64,000 bases of DNA from Actinomyces respiraculi (GTDB taxonomy: Bacteria; Actinomycetota; Actinomycetes; Actinomycetales; Actinomycetaceae), in assembly GCF_014595995.2 (NCBI RefSeq), contig NZ_CP063989.1, positions 2,418,001-2,482,000 on the forward strand. The letters are read 5' to 3'. The notes below the pieces were generated by a model that made no database searches, was not told the DNA's origin, and was given only the letters and a program-made list of their open reading frames with translations. Below are positions 54,836-64,000 of the stretch, piece after piece. The stretch's first letter is position 1, and every line of letters starts with the position of its first letter. The position numbers and the translations under genes were made by a program.

Positions 54836-55407
54836 TCAGGACCGGCGGCCGAGGATGAGGCTCATGGCCTCGGCGCGGGTGGCGGCATTGCGCAGCTGGC
54901 CGCGCACGGCGGAGGTCACCGTGTTGGAGCCGGGCTTGTGCACGCCCCGCATGGACATGCACAGGTGCTCGGCCTCGACCACGACGAGGACGCCCTGCAC
55001 GCCCAGGCGCTCAACCATGGCGTCGGCGACCTGCGCGGTCAGGCGCTCCTGCACCTGGGGGCGGCGGGCGTAGCCGTCAACGAGGCGCGCGAGCTTGCTC
55101 AGGCCGGTGATGCGGCCGTCCTCGCCGGGGATGTAGGCGACGTGGGCGGCGCCGTGGAAGGGAAGCAGGTGGTGCTCGCACACGGAGTACATGGGGATGT
55201 CGCGCACGAGGACCATCTCCTCATGAGCGACGTCGAAGACCTTCTCCACGTGGGAGCCCGGGTCCTCGCCCAGGCCGGAGAACATCTCCGCGTAGGCGCG
55301 TGCCATGCGCTCGGGGGTCTCGCGCAGGCCGTCGCGCTGTGGGTCCTCCCCAATGGCGACCAGGAGGTCGTGCACCGCCCGGCGCACACCCTCGGCGTCG
55401 TACCCCA

Positions 55408-55408
<1 letters not shown>
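54836..55408 (-). CDS. folE: GTP cyclohydrolase I
   Basis: 190-residue zinc enzyme, first step of folate synthesis. [37 protein letters not shown] with the zinc Cys and His, [20 protein letters not shown] and [16 protein letters not shown] are intact. ATG 55408 overlaps the ftsH stop by one base (TGATG); GTG 55411 just before it is possible. Confidence 0.96.
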
Positions 55409-57513
<2,105 letters not shown>

Positions 57514-57636
57514 GGATTCCGGTCCCTTCTGCGTCCGACTCCGCGAACGCTAGCGGACGGCAGGGCGTGGGCGCTGCCCCGCGGGCCCCTGTTCGCGCCG
57601 GGCGTGGGTGAGAAGGGCTCGGTAGCCGCTCCGTGC

Positions 57637-57865
57637 TCAGGCCCGACGACGGACATACCACTGGGCGACCCGCCACATCATCCAGCCGACGAGCACCGCC
57701 CCGACGACTCCCATGACGAGGGTGACTCCCCAGGGCAGGGAGATCCCCGAGATGGTGGAGGACCGCTTGCCGATGCCGCGGGCGGCCTCCCAGTTGGCCC
57801 ATCACGTCGAGGAACGCCGTCAGGGGCATGCCGACGAAGGTGAGGAATCCCAGGGCGACCTCCAT
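57637..57865 (-). pseudogene. Small membrane protein gene with a frameshift
   Basis: The first part reads MEVALGFLTFVGMPLTAFLDVM; in the next frame NWEAARGIGKRSSTISGIS continues to the membrane helix WGVTLVMGVVGAVLVGWMMW and the basic end RVAQWYVRRRA. The two halves fit one protein of about 75 residues if one G is removed from ATGGGCC (57796-57802). No family is recognised. It may be inactive, a sequencing error, or normally frameshifted. Confidence 0.5.
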
Positions 57866-58101
57866 GCCTCGGGTGGAGCGGGCGCGCGCAGGAGCCGGCG
57901 CGACGCGCTGTACGTGACGGGCACCCCGACGCAGCTGGAGACGACGACGGGCCCCGGCTCAAAGCGTTGGGACCAGTCCTGCCACGTGCCGGGCAGCGCC
58001 CACGGGACGACGACGATGAGACGCAGCGCGTTGTTGTCCTCGTCGGTCAGACATAGGAGGTCCTGCGGATCCCGCGGCGGCATCGACGTCATGCACACCA
58101 T
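57820..58101 (-). CDS. Short hypothetical protein
   Basis: 93 residues, MTSMPPRDPQDLLCLTDEDN as the likely beginning, then NALRLIVVVPWALPGTWQDW. Hydrophobic in the middle, Ser/Pro-rich at the end. It overlaps the frameshifted membrane-protein gene by 46 bases. No family recognised and the Shine-Dalgarno is weak; ATG 58092 is an alternative start. Moderate doubt that it is real. Confidence 0.35.
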   Translation of the reverse strand: MVCMTSMPPRDPQDLLCLTDEDNNALRLIVVVPWALPGTWQDWSQRFEPGPVVVSSCVGVPVTYSASRRLLRAPAPPEAWRSPWDSSPSSACP

Positions 58102-58139
58102 TGTGACGCCGGCCGGGGCAGGTCAGCGCCCGGTACCAC

Positions 58140-58568
58140 TCAGCGCCCACCACCCACTGAGGCGCCACGACTCCCGATCGGGTGCGCACCGGCGAGGCGG
58201 CGCGCGGCAACCACCTGCCCGGCGGCATCGCGCACGAGGTCGTCGGGCCACACGAGGTCCGTGCGGTTGGGGTGGTGCTCGGCGACGACACGGCTGGTGA
58301 CGTAGAGGACGCCGGGGCGCGGGTCGGGCAGGGGCGGGTCGATTCCCTGCCAGGTGGCGCCGACGGCGAGCGGGAGGGCGACGGCGGCGTCCGGGTCGTC
58401 GGGGCGGGCCGGGTCGGCGACGGTGAGGGACTGGAGGCTCGGCTCCGACAGCAGGAGGCGGGGCACCGTGCTCGAGGCCGGGAAGCGAACCGGCGGCGTG
58501 CCGTCGCCCGGGTCGACGACGACGTCGTGCGGGGTGAGGTTGACGAGATTCACCGGTGCGTCGTTCAT
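58140..58568 (-). CDS. Small NLTPH-motif protein coupled to the CARF-like gene
   Basis: 142 residues beginning [17 protein letters not shown], then [32 protein letters not shown] and [20 protein letters not shown]. Short beta-rich proteins with an NLTPH-V start are found as uncharacterised proteins in phages, plasmids and chromosomes of actinobacteria and others; this is from memory. ATG 58568 overlaps the stop of the large CARF-like gene by four bases (ATGA), which means co-translation. A role in the CRISPR accessory module, for example handling a cyclic nucleotide signal, is speculation. Confidence 0.7.
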   Translation of the reverse strand: MNDAPVNLVNLTPHDVVVDPGDGTPPVRFPASSTVPRLLLSEPSLQSLTVADPARPDDPDAAVALPLAVGATWQGIDPPLPDPRPGVLYVTSRVVAEHHPNRTDLVWPDDLVRDAAGQVVAARRLAGAHPIGSRGASVGGGR

Positions 58569-60919
58569 CGCGTTGTCCCATAGGCGCTGCCCTGTTGCTC
58601 GCTGACCTTGCGGCGCAGCCCGTCCAGTCTGTCCGCCCAGTCACTGACGGTGACACCATGCGTCTCGGTCACTGTCCTGACAGCGCGGTCAATGAGCTGC
58701 GCGTAGGTGCACGACTCCTGCTGAGCATAGTGTTGAAGGACGTGAGCGGTGGCCCCCTGCAGGTCGCGGTCACCGTGGTTGAGAGGTACTTCGTCACGGA
58801 CTTGCACGAGGAGTCGGAGGAGAACCATGGCGTCCTCGGAATCCAGGTCCGCAGGGGCCCCGGACTCTGACGGCTTGCGGTGAGCCAGGATCTGGGGTTC
58901 ACGAAAGGCCTCGCTCCGTCTGCTCCTAGGTGGGAGGCTCAGCAGCTCGCCGACAATGGTCGCCAACCGGACCTGCGCATCGGGTTCGACATGGTCAATA
59001 CGAGTGCCGACCGAGCGCATGACGCTCAAGACAGTGCTGGCGCAGCCATCAAGATCCTGACTCCTTACCGCAGTGAGGAGGTCGTCCGACAAAGCGATCG
59101 CGTCATCAGCCAGGCCCGCCATGGCCGGGTCACCCAACGCGAGCAGACGCGCTGCAGTTAGCAGGTCGAGACGGTCGAGGCAGTGCTCAGCAGCCGTGAG
59201 CAGCGCCTCTCGGACGTCACGGTCGAGCCCAAACTGGTGGAACTGGAGCTCTTCCGCACCAGGGCCGTTCTTTACGGAGGACATAAGGAAAACAGGAATG
59301 CCGTGGCGGGCACCGAAGACCTGTGCGGCACGCAGGAGCGCGATGACGACAGGCTTTTCCCCCACGACGGTCGTCACGATGGCGCGTGGGCGTCTCGGAC
59401 GGTTCTTGAGCCACCCATCGGCAAGACTCTGCACCCGTCTCATTCCTTCCTCGGCATCCGCGGACACGATCCCGTTATCCGTGGTCGGTCTGCCGTAGGA
59501 GCAGACGGTCAAGCCATCCGCGCCAGCAGAATCCCATTCCTGATTGCGAGAGAAGGAGTCAGCAATGATCTCATCGGCGACACGTCGCCCATCCTCCACA
59601 GTCTCTTCGGAGCAGAGGAGCAACGCGTCGAGAGTCAGGGGTGCATCGACAGCACATGCACGGCGCAGAGCCGCGGCCGGTTCCTGTGACATCATCGTCG
59701 CGGCGATCGGAGGGCGCCGGATGTCGGCCGCAGGCAGCTTTCCCTGACCACTCAAAAGACACACATCACCCGAGGGCCACGACAACCAGTCGGGCCTGTC
59801 GCCCAGCAACACGGGGAGGCACTCCCTGAGTTCCTCGGTCGCGGTCTTGAGCTCATGAGTCGCCGCGTTGCCTATATCGACCAAGTGCCACTGCGCGACG
59901 AGCCAGGCATCCGGCTCCGCTAGGGTTTCCTGCAGGGAGTTCCGGTGGAGATTGCCGATCGCCTTCCCGATCATGATCGGCTCACCCTTGCCGTTGAGCG
60001 TGGCATCAGGGTACTGGTCAGGTGCCTCTCCCGTCTCACCCAGGTACTCGCACCGCCGACGCCGGTACTCCGCCACTAGCCAAGCACGCAGCGCCATGCC
60101 CGCCGCCAGGTCCCCGCGGGCAACGTCGGCCCACAGCAGCACCGCAAGATCCTCGGGGGCGGCACTCACGGCTTCCTCACCCACCGCTCGCCGGACGGCA
60201 CTCGCGGCATTCTGGAACTCGTCAGGGAGGACCTCGCGACGGCGCTCGTACTCTGCATTGAGGACCGTAGGTAGTCCTAGGCCCATAAGCCATCCCCGCA
60301 GGGGATCCTCCTGCGAAGTGACGGACATATCGATTCGCGGCGCGATTCCAGCCCGGGGATCGTCCCCGGCCCGGTCAATGAGGAGGAGAGACCACTCGGC
60401 GGGGTGTGTAGCAGCGGCAACCCCGGCAGCCTCCACGAGAACGGTACTGGCACCGCCGGCCAGAGAAAGGACGACATGACCATGATGCCTGCCGATGGCG
60501 GTTTCGAGTTTCTCGTGGTCACCGACGCCGGGGTTGAGTCCGTTGTCGAGGACGAGCGCGTCGAGAACGCGCGGGTCGCGCCCGTTCAACAGGGTCAGGC
60601 CATCGGGTTCGCACGCCGCCACCAACGCCTGGCGGATCACCCGCGCCGTCTCCTCCGTGGAGCGGTTTCCCCCTCCGGCACCGATGACGAGCACCTCGAG
60701 CGGCGCGCCCTCGGCCTCCTGGAGCCCGCTCACGGCCACCAGCTCCTTGCGCAGCGGGCTGAGGGCGCCGCCGGCGAACCAGTCGCCGCCGTCAGTGAGA
60801 CCGAGCAGCATGGCGGCCTCAGGGCCGTCGGCAGCCCGCAACCGGCCGAGCCGCTCAGAGCCGTCATCCCTCGACCCGAGCCCGAGATCGGCGTTGCCCA
60901 CCACGTGTACAAGCAGCAT
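58565..60919 (-). CDS. Large CARF-like protein beside type III cas genes
   Basis: 784 residues, no close family recognised. Two Rossmann-like regions look like CARF domains. The first is residues 1-185: [29 protein letters not shown] (75-92), [18 protein letters not shown] (149-166). The second is about 425-550: [15 protein letters not shown], then [20 protein letters not shown] and [13 protein letters not shown] domains bind cyclic oligoadenylate made by Cas10. The remainder is helical; no certain nuclease motif is seen, though R-x6-H (REPQILAH, about 690) could be HEPN-like. ATG 60919 has GGGAG at 7 nt. Divergent from cas10, coupled to the small gene downstream. Confidence 0.65.
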   Translation of the reverse strand: MLLVHVVGNADLGLGSRDDGSERLGRLRAADGPEAAMLLGLTDGGDWFAGGALSPLRKELVAVSGLQEAEGAPLEVLVIGAGGGNRSTEETARVIRQALVAACEPDGLTLLNGRDPRVLDALVLDNGLNPGVGDHEKLETAIGRHHGHVVLSLAGGASTVLVEAAGVAAATHPAEWSLLLIDRAGDDPRAGIAPRIDMSVTSQEDPLRGWLMGLGLPTVLNAEYERRREVLPDEFQNAASAVRRAVGEEAVSAAPEDLAVLLWADVARGDLAAGMALRAWLVAEYRRRRCEYLGETGEAPDQYPDATLNGKGEPIMIGKAIGNLHRNSLQETLAEPDAWLVAQWHLVDIGNAATHELKTATEELRECLPVLLGDRPDWLSWPSGDVCLLSGQGKLPAADIRRPPIAATMMSQEPAAALRRACAVDAPLTLDALLLCSEETVEDGRRVADEIIADSFSRNQEWDSAGADGLTVCSYGRPTTDNGIVSADAEEGMRRVQSLADGWLKNRPRRPRAIVTTVVGEKPVVIALLRAAQVFGARHGIPVFLMSSVKNGPGAEELQFHQFGLDRDVREALLTAAEHCLDRLDLLTAARLLALGDPAMAGLADDAIALSDDLLTAVRSQDLDGCASTVLSVMRSVGTRIDHVEPDAQVRLATIVGELLSLPPRSRRSEAFREPQILAHRKPSESGAPADLDSEDAMVLLRLLVQVRDEVPLNHGDRDLQGATAHVLQHYAQQESCTYAQLIDRAVRTVTETHGVTVSDWADRLDGLRRKVSEQQGSAYGTTR

Positions 60920-61099
60920 CACTCATCTCCCGCATCCGCGCTCGCGGGCTCCCTGACGCCACGCATCCGCGCGACAGAACTCTCTCACACGCGGCTCCCA
61001 GGTATTCGTCAGATGAAGGTTTCGTCGGCCGCCTCGCACACCTGTCAGCAACGTGACACACTACACGCGCCCGTCCCACCCCTCCCCAAGAGGAGCACC
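60920..61099. promoter_or_regulatory. Divergent promoter region, CARF-like gene and cas10
   Basis: 180 bp between two divergent genes. GCATCCGCGC occurs twice (60931-60940 and 60963-60972). A Shine-Dalgarno AGAGGAG precedes cas10. No CRISPR repeat is visible here. Shared control of both transcripts is likely from the layout. Confidence 0.4.
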
Positions 61100-62848
61100 A
61101 TGCACCTGGTCATGCTCGAGACGAACGGCAACCAGCGCTACGTCTTCTCCTCGCCGCGCCTGCGGGAGAGCATCGGAGCCTCCTACCAGTTGACGCGGCT
61201 GAGAATGTGGACCGAGGACGCCCTTCGTGACACTCGTGTCGCCGAGGACAGTACGCAGTGGGTCTCCCGCTCCTCCGGCAAGGTCATCGTCCGGGTCGAC
61301 ACTCAAGATCAGGCGACGGCGGTCATCAGCCACGTCACCCGCCGGGCTATCACCGAGGCACCAGGGATGGACATCTCCGGGGTCTGGGTGGACATGGAAA
61401 CCCGGACGCACGTCGACGCGGAGGCACTGAAGGCCGTGCACGCCCGGGCCGCCGAGTACGCCCTCTCCCGCCCGCCTGCACTTGCCCGCTTCTCCCAGAT
61501 GCCTTTCCTCGCCCGTGCCAAGGACTCCGTCCTGCCGGCGGCGCCGCCCTTGGGCGCATGTGATGAGGCGAAAGAGGATCGCACCGAGACTCTGTCCCTC
61601 CCCGCTCGGGTCAAACGGCACCTGGCGCTGACGTCCAAGGAGAACCTGCTCGACCGGGTACGGATCGAAGGTGGCCTGCCCGATGACCAGCTCGCCCGGG
61701 ACGTTCTCATGCTGGAAAGGATGCTCCAACCGATAGGGCCCGAGAACTCCCCCGCACCGTCCAAGGAGAACTTCCCCACCCTGTCCAGGATCGCCGTCAT
61801 TCATATCGACGGCAATGGCGTCGGCACCATCATGAAGGACCTCGACGCGGCGATGAAGCGAGTCCCGCACGGCATCTTCGAGAAGGTCCTTGACTGCAAG
61901 CCGGACGATCCCGACGCCCTACGGCGCTTCCTCCTGGAGGTCAACGTCCGTCTGGACGACGCCGTCAGTCAAGCGTTCGTCACAGCGTGGAGGAAGGTCG
62001 CCGCCTGGGCGGAGGCCGACGCCGAAGCGGCTGGGCGGACGAGCACCGCTGTGCCTGTCGTCCCCGTCATCCTGGGTGGCGACGACGTCACCGTCATCAC
62101 GAGCGGCGACTACGCCCTGCCCTTCGCCGCTGCCTACCTCGAGGACTACGAGTGCCGCACCGGCGAGGACGACCTGCTCCGCCACCTCAGCACCCTCGAC
62201 GACGCCGAGCCCGACGGCGGACCGATGACCGCAGCTGCCGGCGTCGCCATCACCGGACGCAACTACCCCTTCCACATCGCCTACGACCTGGCCGAGCGAC
62301 TGGTCACCATGGCCAAGAGAGTCGGCAAGGCATCTGCTCCCGCTCGCTCAACCCTCAGCTACCACGTCCTGTTCGACTCCACGGTACTCGACGCCGAGCA
62401 GGTCCTGCACGCCTACAAGTCCTTCACCACGCGCCCCTTCCTGCTGTCTGACGACGACGCTCCAGAACGCAAGGACCAGACGTCGTGGCCCACGATCTGC
62501 CAGCGGCTACGTGCGTTCCGGGACCACGTCTCAACGGAGGCGGATTCGGGCGCGGAACACTTCCCCAGGACGCGGGCCACGCGCATTCGACGACTCCTGT
62601 CCGACGCCGCGCAGGCGGAGCTCGCGGGCGACAGCACCCGCGCCGGGGACCTGCGCGAGACCGCGCAGAGGGAGTGGGACGACGCACGGGACGTCCTCGG
62701 CGCCGACCTCACCGAAACTATCGGTGACATCCGTTCACTCTTCGACCTCCTCGAACTGGCCGACCTCCTCCCCGACTCCTACCTCGGCAACCTCCTCCCC
62801 GATGTGGGAGCCTCCACCGTCTCACGTCCCGCGGAGGACCTCGCATGA
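61100..62848 (+). CDS. cas10: Cas10 of a subtype III-D-like CRISPR system, no HD domain
   Basis: 582 residues, short for Cas10 because the N-terminal HD nuclease is missing; it starts directly in a palm-type domain (LVMLETNGNQRYVFSSPRLR, IGASYQL). The second palm domain has IHIDGNGVGTIMKDLD (about 235) and the cyclase motif GGDD (LGGDDVTVI, residues 326-329), then FHIAYDLAERLVTMAKRVGK. An intact GGDD predicts cyclic oligoadenylate synthesis. An HD-less Cas10 next to a Csx10-like protein is the known III-D pattern. AGAGGAG lies 4-5 nt before ATG 61100. It overlaps the next gene by ATGA. Confidence 0.85.
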   Translation: MHLVMLETNGNQRYVFSSPRLRESIGASYQLTRLRMWTEDALRDTRVAEDSTQWVSRSSGKVIVRVDTQDQATAVISHVTRRAITEAPGMDISGVWVDMETRTHVDAEALKAVHARAAEYALSRPPALARFSQMPFLARAKDSVLPAAPPLGACDEAKEDRTETLSLPARVKRHLALTSKENLLDRVRIEGGLPDDQLARDVLMLERMLQPIGPENSPAPSKENFPTLSRIAVIHIDGNGVGTIMKDLDAAMKRVPHGIFEKVLDCKPDDPDALRRFLLEVNVRLDDAVSQAFVTAWRKVAAWAEADAEAAGRTSTAVPVVPVILGGDDVTVITSGDYALPFAAAYLEDYECRTGEDDLLRHLSTLDDAEPDGGPMTAAAGVAITGRNYPFHIAYDLAERLVTMAKRVGKASAPARSTLSYHVLFDSTVLDAEQVLHAYKSFTTRPFLLSDDDAPERKDQTSWPTICQRLRAFRDHVSTEADSGAEHFPRTRATRIRRLLSDAAQAELAGDSTRAGDLRETAQREWDDARDVLGADLTETIGDIRSLFDLLELADLLPDSYLGNLLPDVGASTVSRPAEDLA

Positions 62849-64000
62849 GCCACCAGACAGCCCTTGAGCTTCCCGTCACCGTCGCCTTCCTCTCCGACTG
62901 GGGAGTATCGACCGGGGCAGGTATTGCAGGCGGTGTGGACGCCGTCGTCGAGAAGGACGAGCGAGGCCGGCCGGTGGTACGGGGCACTGTCATCACCGGT
63001 GCCGTGCGAGAGCAGGCCTTCATCGTCGCCGAGGCTCTCGATGGCGGCACGGCCGGGGCCTGGCGGTCCTTCGTCGAGGCGCTCTTCGGTACAGCTGAGC
63101 GCTCCCGCCTCATCTCCTTCAGCGATGTCCGTCTCACCGATGGCACTCGCTCGGACAGAACGGTTCACGAGGTCGTCTCCCTGTCCATCGATCGGGACAC
63201 GGGGACAGCGAAGAAGGACCACCTGCGCTTCTTCGAGCGCGTCGGTGCCTGCACGCTTCACGGCACTGCCACCCTGCTGGACACCGACACGTTCGGGCGC
63301 CCGGTGCCATGGGCAGATGACGAGCGCAGGGCCACTGAACTTGTCCTGGCCCTGTCCGGTCTGCTCGTGCGAGCCATCGGTTCACACCGCTCCGACGGCG
63401 ACGGGCTGTGCGACGTCCTCATCGGTCCGGCGACCACCGTCGAGGGCCGCCGGGCGGCGCAAACCTGGTGCCGCGAGCAGCTGAAGAACTGGGCTGGTGC
63501 CCCGCCTGAGCCACCAGCACCGGACGCATCGGTGGCCGAGGCTCCCGTCATCGGTACCGAGCCCCGGCAGAGCCCTCACGGGTTGGACGACGAGGTTCTT
63601 TACCAGGCCAACCTGGACATTGTGCTGCGCTCTCCGGTCATCTCCTACGAGGTGCCCTTCTCCAACGAGATCAGGTCCTTGGACTTCGTGCGAGGCACGG
63701 CTCTGCTACCGCTCGTCCACCGCCGGCTGCGCGCGGCCTTCGGCTCTCAGGCGCTCGTACGTGACGCCGTCGTCAACGGCGACCTCCTGGTCTCGGACGC
63801 CACCGTCGTCGTCGGCGGAGTTCGGGGCCTGCCGGTGCCACTGGTGCTCTCCAGTCCCAAGGTGGTCACGGCAGAGCCTGGCACTGTTGAGGAGCACGGC
63901 ACCGACGACGCTGCCGGGCCTCGCCCCCGCACCGCCGTGCTCAACAGGTTGCGCTCCGCAGAGCCGACCGAGCCCCACAAGCCTCTACGCAGTGGCTACG
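62845..64000 (+). CDS. Csx10-like tandem RAMP protein, truncated by window edge
   Basis: 385 codons visible, open at the right edge. Two RAMP units are apparent: the first with RGTVITGAVREQAFIVAEAL (about residues 49-68), the glycine-rich loop where RAMP proteins have (P)GSxxRG; the second with LDFVRGTALLPLVHRRLRAA (about 280-300). Two fused RAMP domains are typical of Csx10, the Cas5-like signature protein of III-D. ATG 62845 overlaps the cas10 stop, with GGAGG upstream. Other Cas7-type or csx19 genes would lie beyond the window. Confidence 0.75.
   Translation, partial: MSHQTALELPVTVAFLSDWGVSTGAGIAGGVDAVVEKDERGRPVVRGTVITGAVREQAFIVAEALDGGTAGAWRSFVEALFGTAERSRLISFSDVRLTDGTRSDRTVHEVVSLSIDRDTGTAKKDHLRFFERVGACTLHGTATLLDTDTFGRPVPWADDERRATELVLALSGLLVRAIGSHRSDGDGLCDVLIGPATTVEGRRAAQTWCREQLKNWAGAPPEPPAPDASVAEAPVIGTEPRQSPHGLDDEVLYQANLDIVLRSPVISYEVPFSNEIRSLDFVRGTALLPLVHRRLRAAFGSQALVRDAVVNGDLLVSDATVVVGGVRGLPVPLVLSSPKVVTAEPGTVEEHGTDDAAGPRPRTAVLNRLRSAEPTEPHKPLRSGY

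Noticed and set aside
58140..58568. Prophage remnant suggested by the NLTPH-motif protein
   Set aside because: No integrase, terminase or structural genes are nearby, and the gene is translationally coupled to the CARF-like gene.

Overview
The window reads as a chromosomal segment of a high-GC actinobacterium, most likely Actinomyces or a close relative in the Actinomycetaceae. The basis is GC-rich codon use, GTG starts, leaderless TANNNT promoters, an actinobacterial gene order (ftsH-folE-folP-folB/folK-DUF3180; DUF2520-panC-panD; radA-disA) and small families typical of that group. No rRNA, tRNA, transposase or integrase gene was seen. About 50 genes are supported, two of them apparently frameshifted.

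Layout. 1-12.4 kb is a pentose module: xylB (cut by the left edge) and xylA, a divergent ROK regulator, a GH31 alpha-xylosidase-type enzyme, a carbohydrate ABC importer without its own ATPase, a LacI regulator and transketolase. It would import xylosides, release and isomerise xylose, phosphorylate xylulose and feed the pentose phosphate pathway. 12.5-16.5 kb is a four-gene siderophore/iron importer behind a DtxR-type iron box. 16.8-17.5 kb is an isolated araD with a perfect palindromic operator. 17.6-25.1 kb carries a small membrane protein, radA, disA and three membrane or secreted proteins. 25.2-31.8 kb has mutY (frameshifted), an ArgA-type acetyltransferase, a SorC regulator and glpD-glpK. 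32-34.1 kb is a sulfur-stress operon (zinc-ribbon protein, CoA-disulfide reductase-rhodanese, CstR-like repressor) with a matching operator. 34.4-39.9 kb is L-lactate uptake and oxidation (lldP, lutABC/lldEFG). 40-49.6 kb holds a nucleoside-kinase-like ATPase, a DivIVA-domain protein, lysS, a DUF559 protein, panD, panC, a DUF2520 protein and PH-domain membrane proteins. 51-57.5 kb is folate synthesis plus ftsH.

The right end (58.1-64 kb) looks like a subtype III-D-like CRISPR-Cas locus: an HD-less Cas10 with an intact GGDD motif and a tandem-RAMP Csx10-like protein. Divergent from it is a translationally coupled pair: a large CARF-like protein and a small protein with an NLTPH motif. No adaptation genes or clear array are inside the window.

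The most unusual signal is non-coding. Five copies of a palindromic intergenic element (three of exactly 212 bp, two of exactly 177 bp) share 11-bp inverted ends, a central hairpin with compensatory base changes and a CCGCGGAATCATGCGG-like core. A second family (two copies of exactly 124 bp, 21-bp inverted ends) shares part of that core and lies next to copies of the first. Clusters of a CTCGAACTCG decamer and several imperfect direct repeats of 61-62 bp period occur in the same kind of intergenic space. Separately, at least seven genes start 6-8 nt after a TANNNT box, which implies widespread leaderless transcription.
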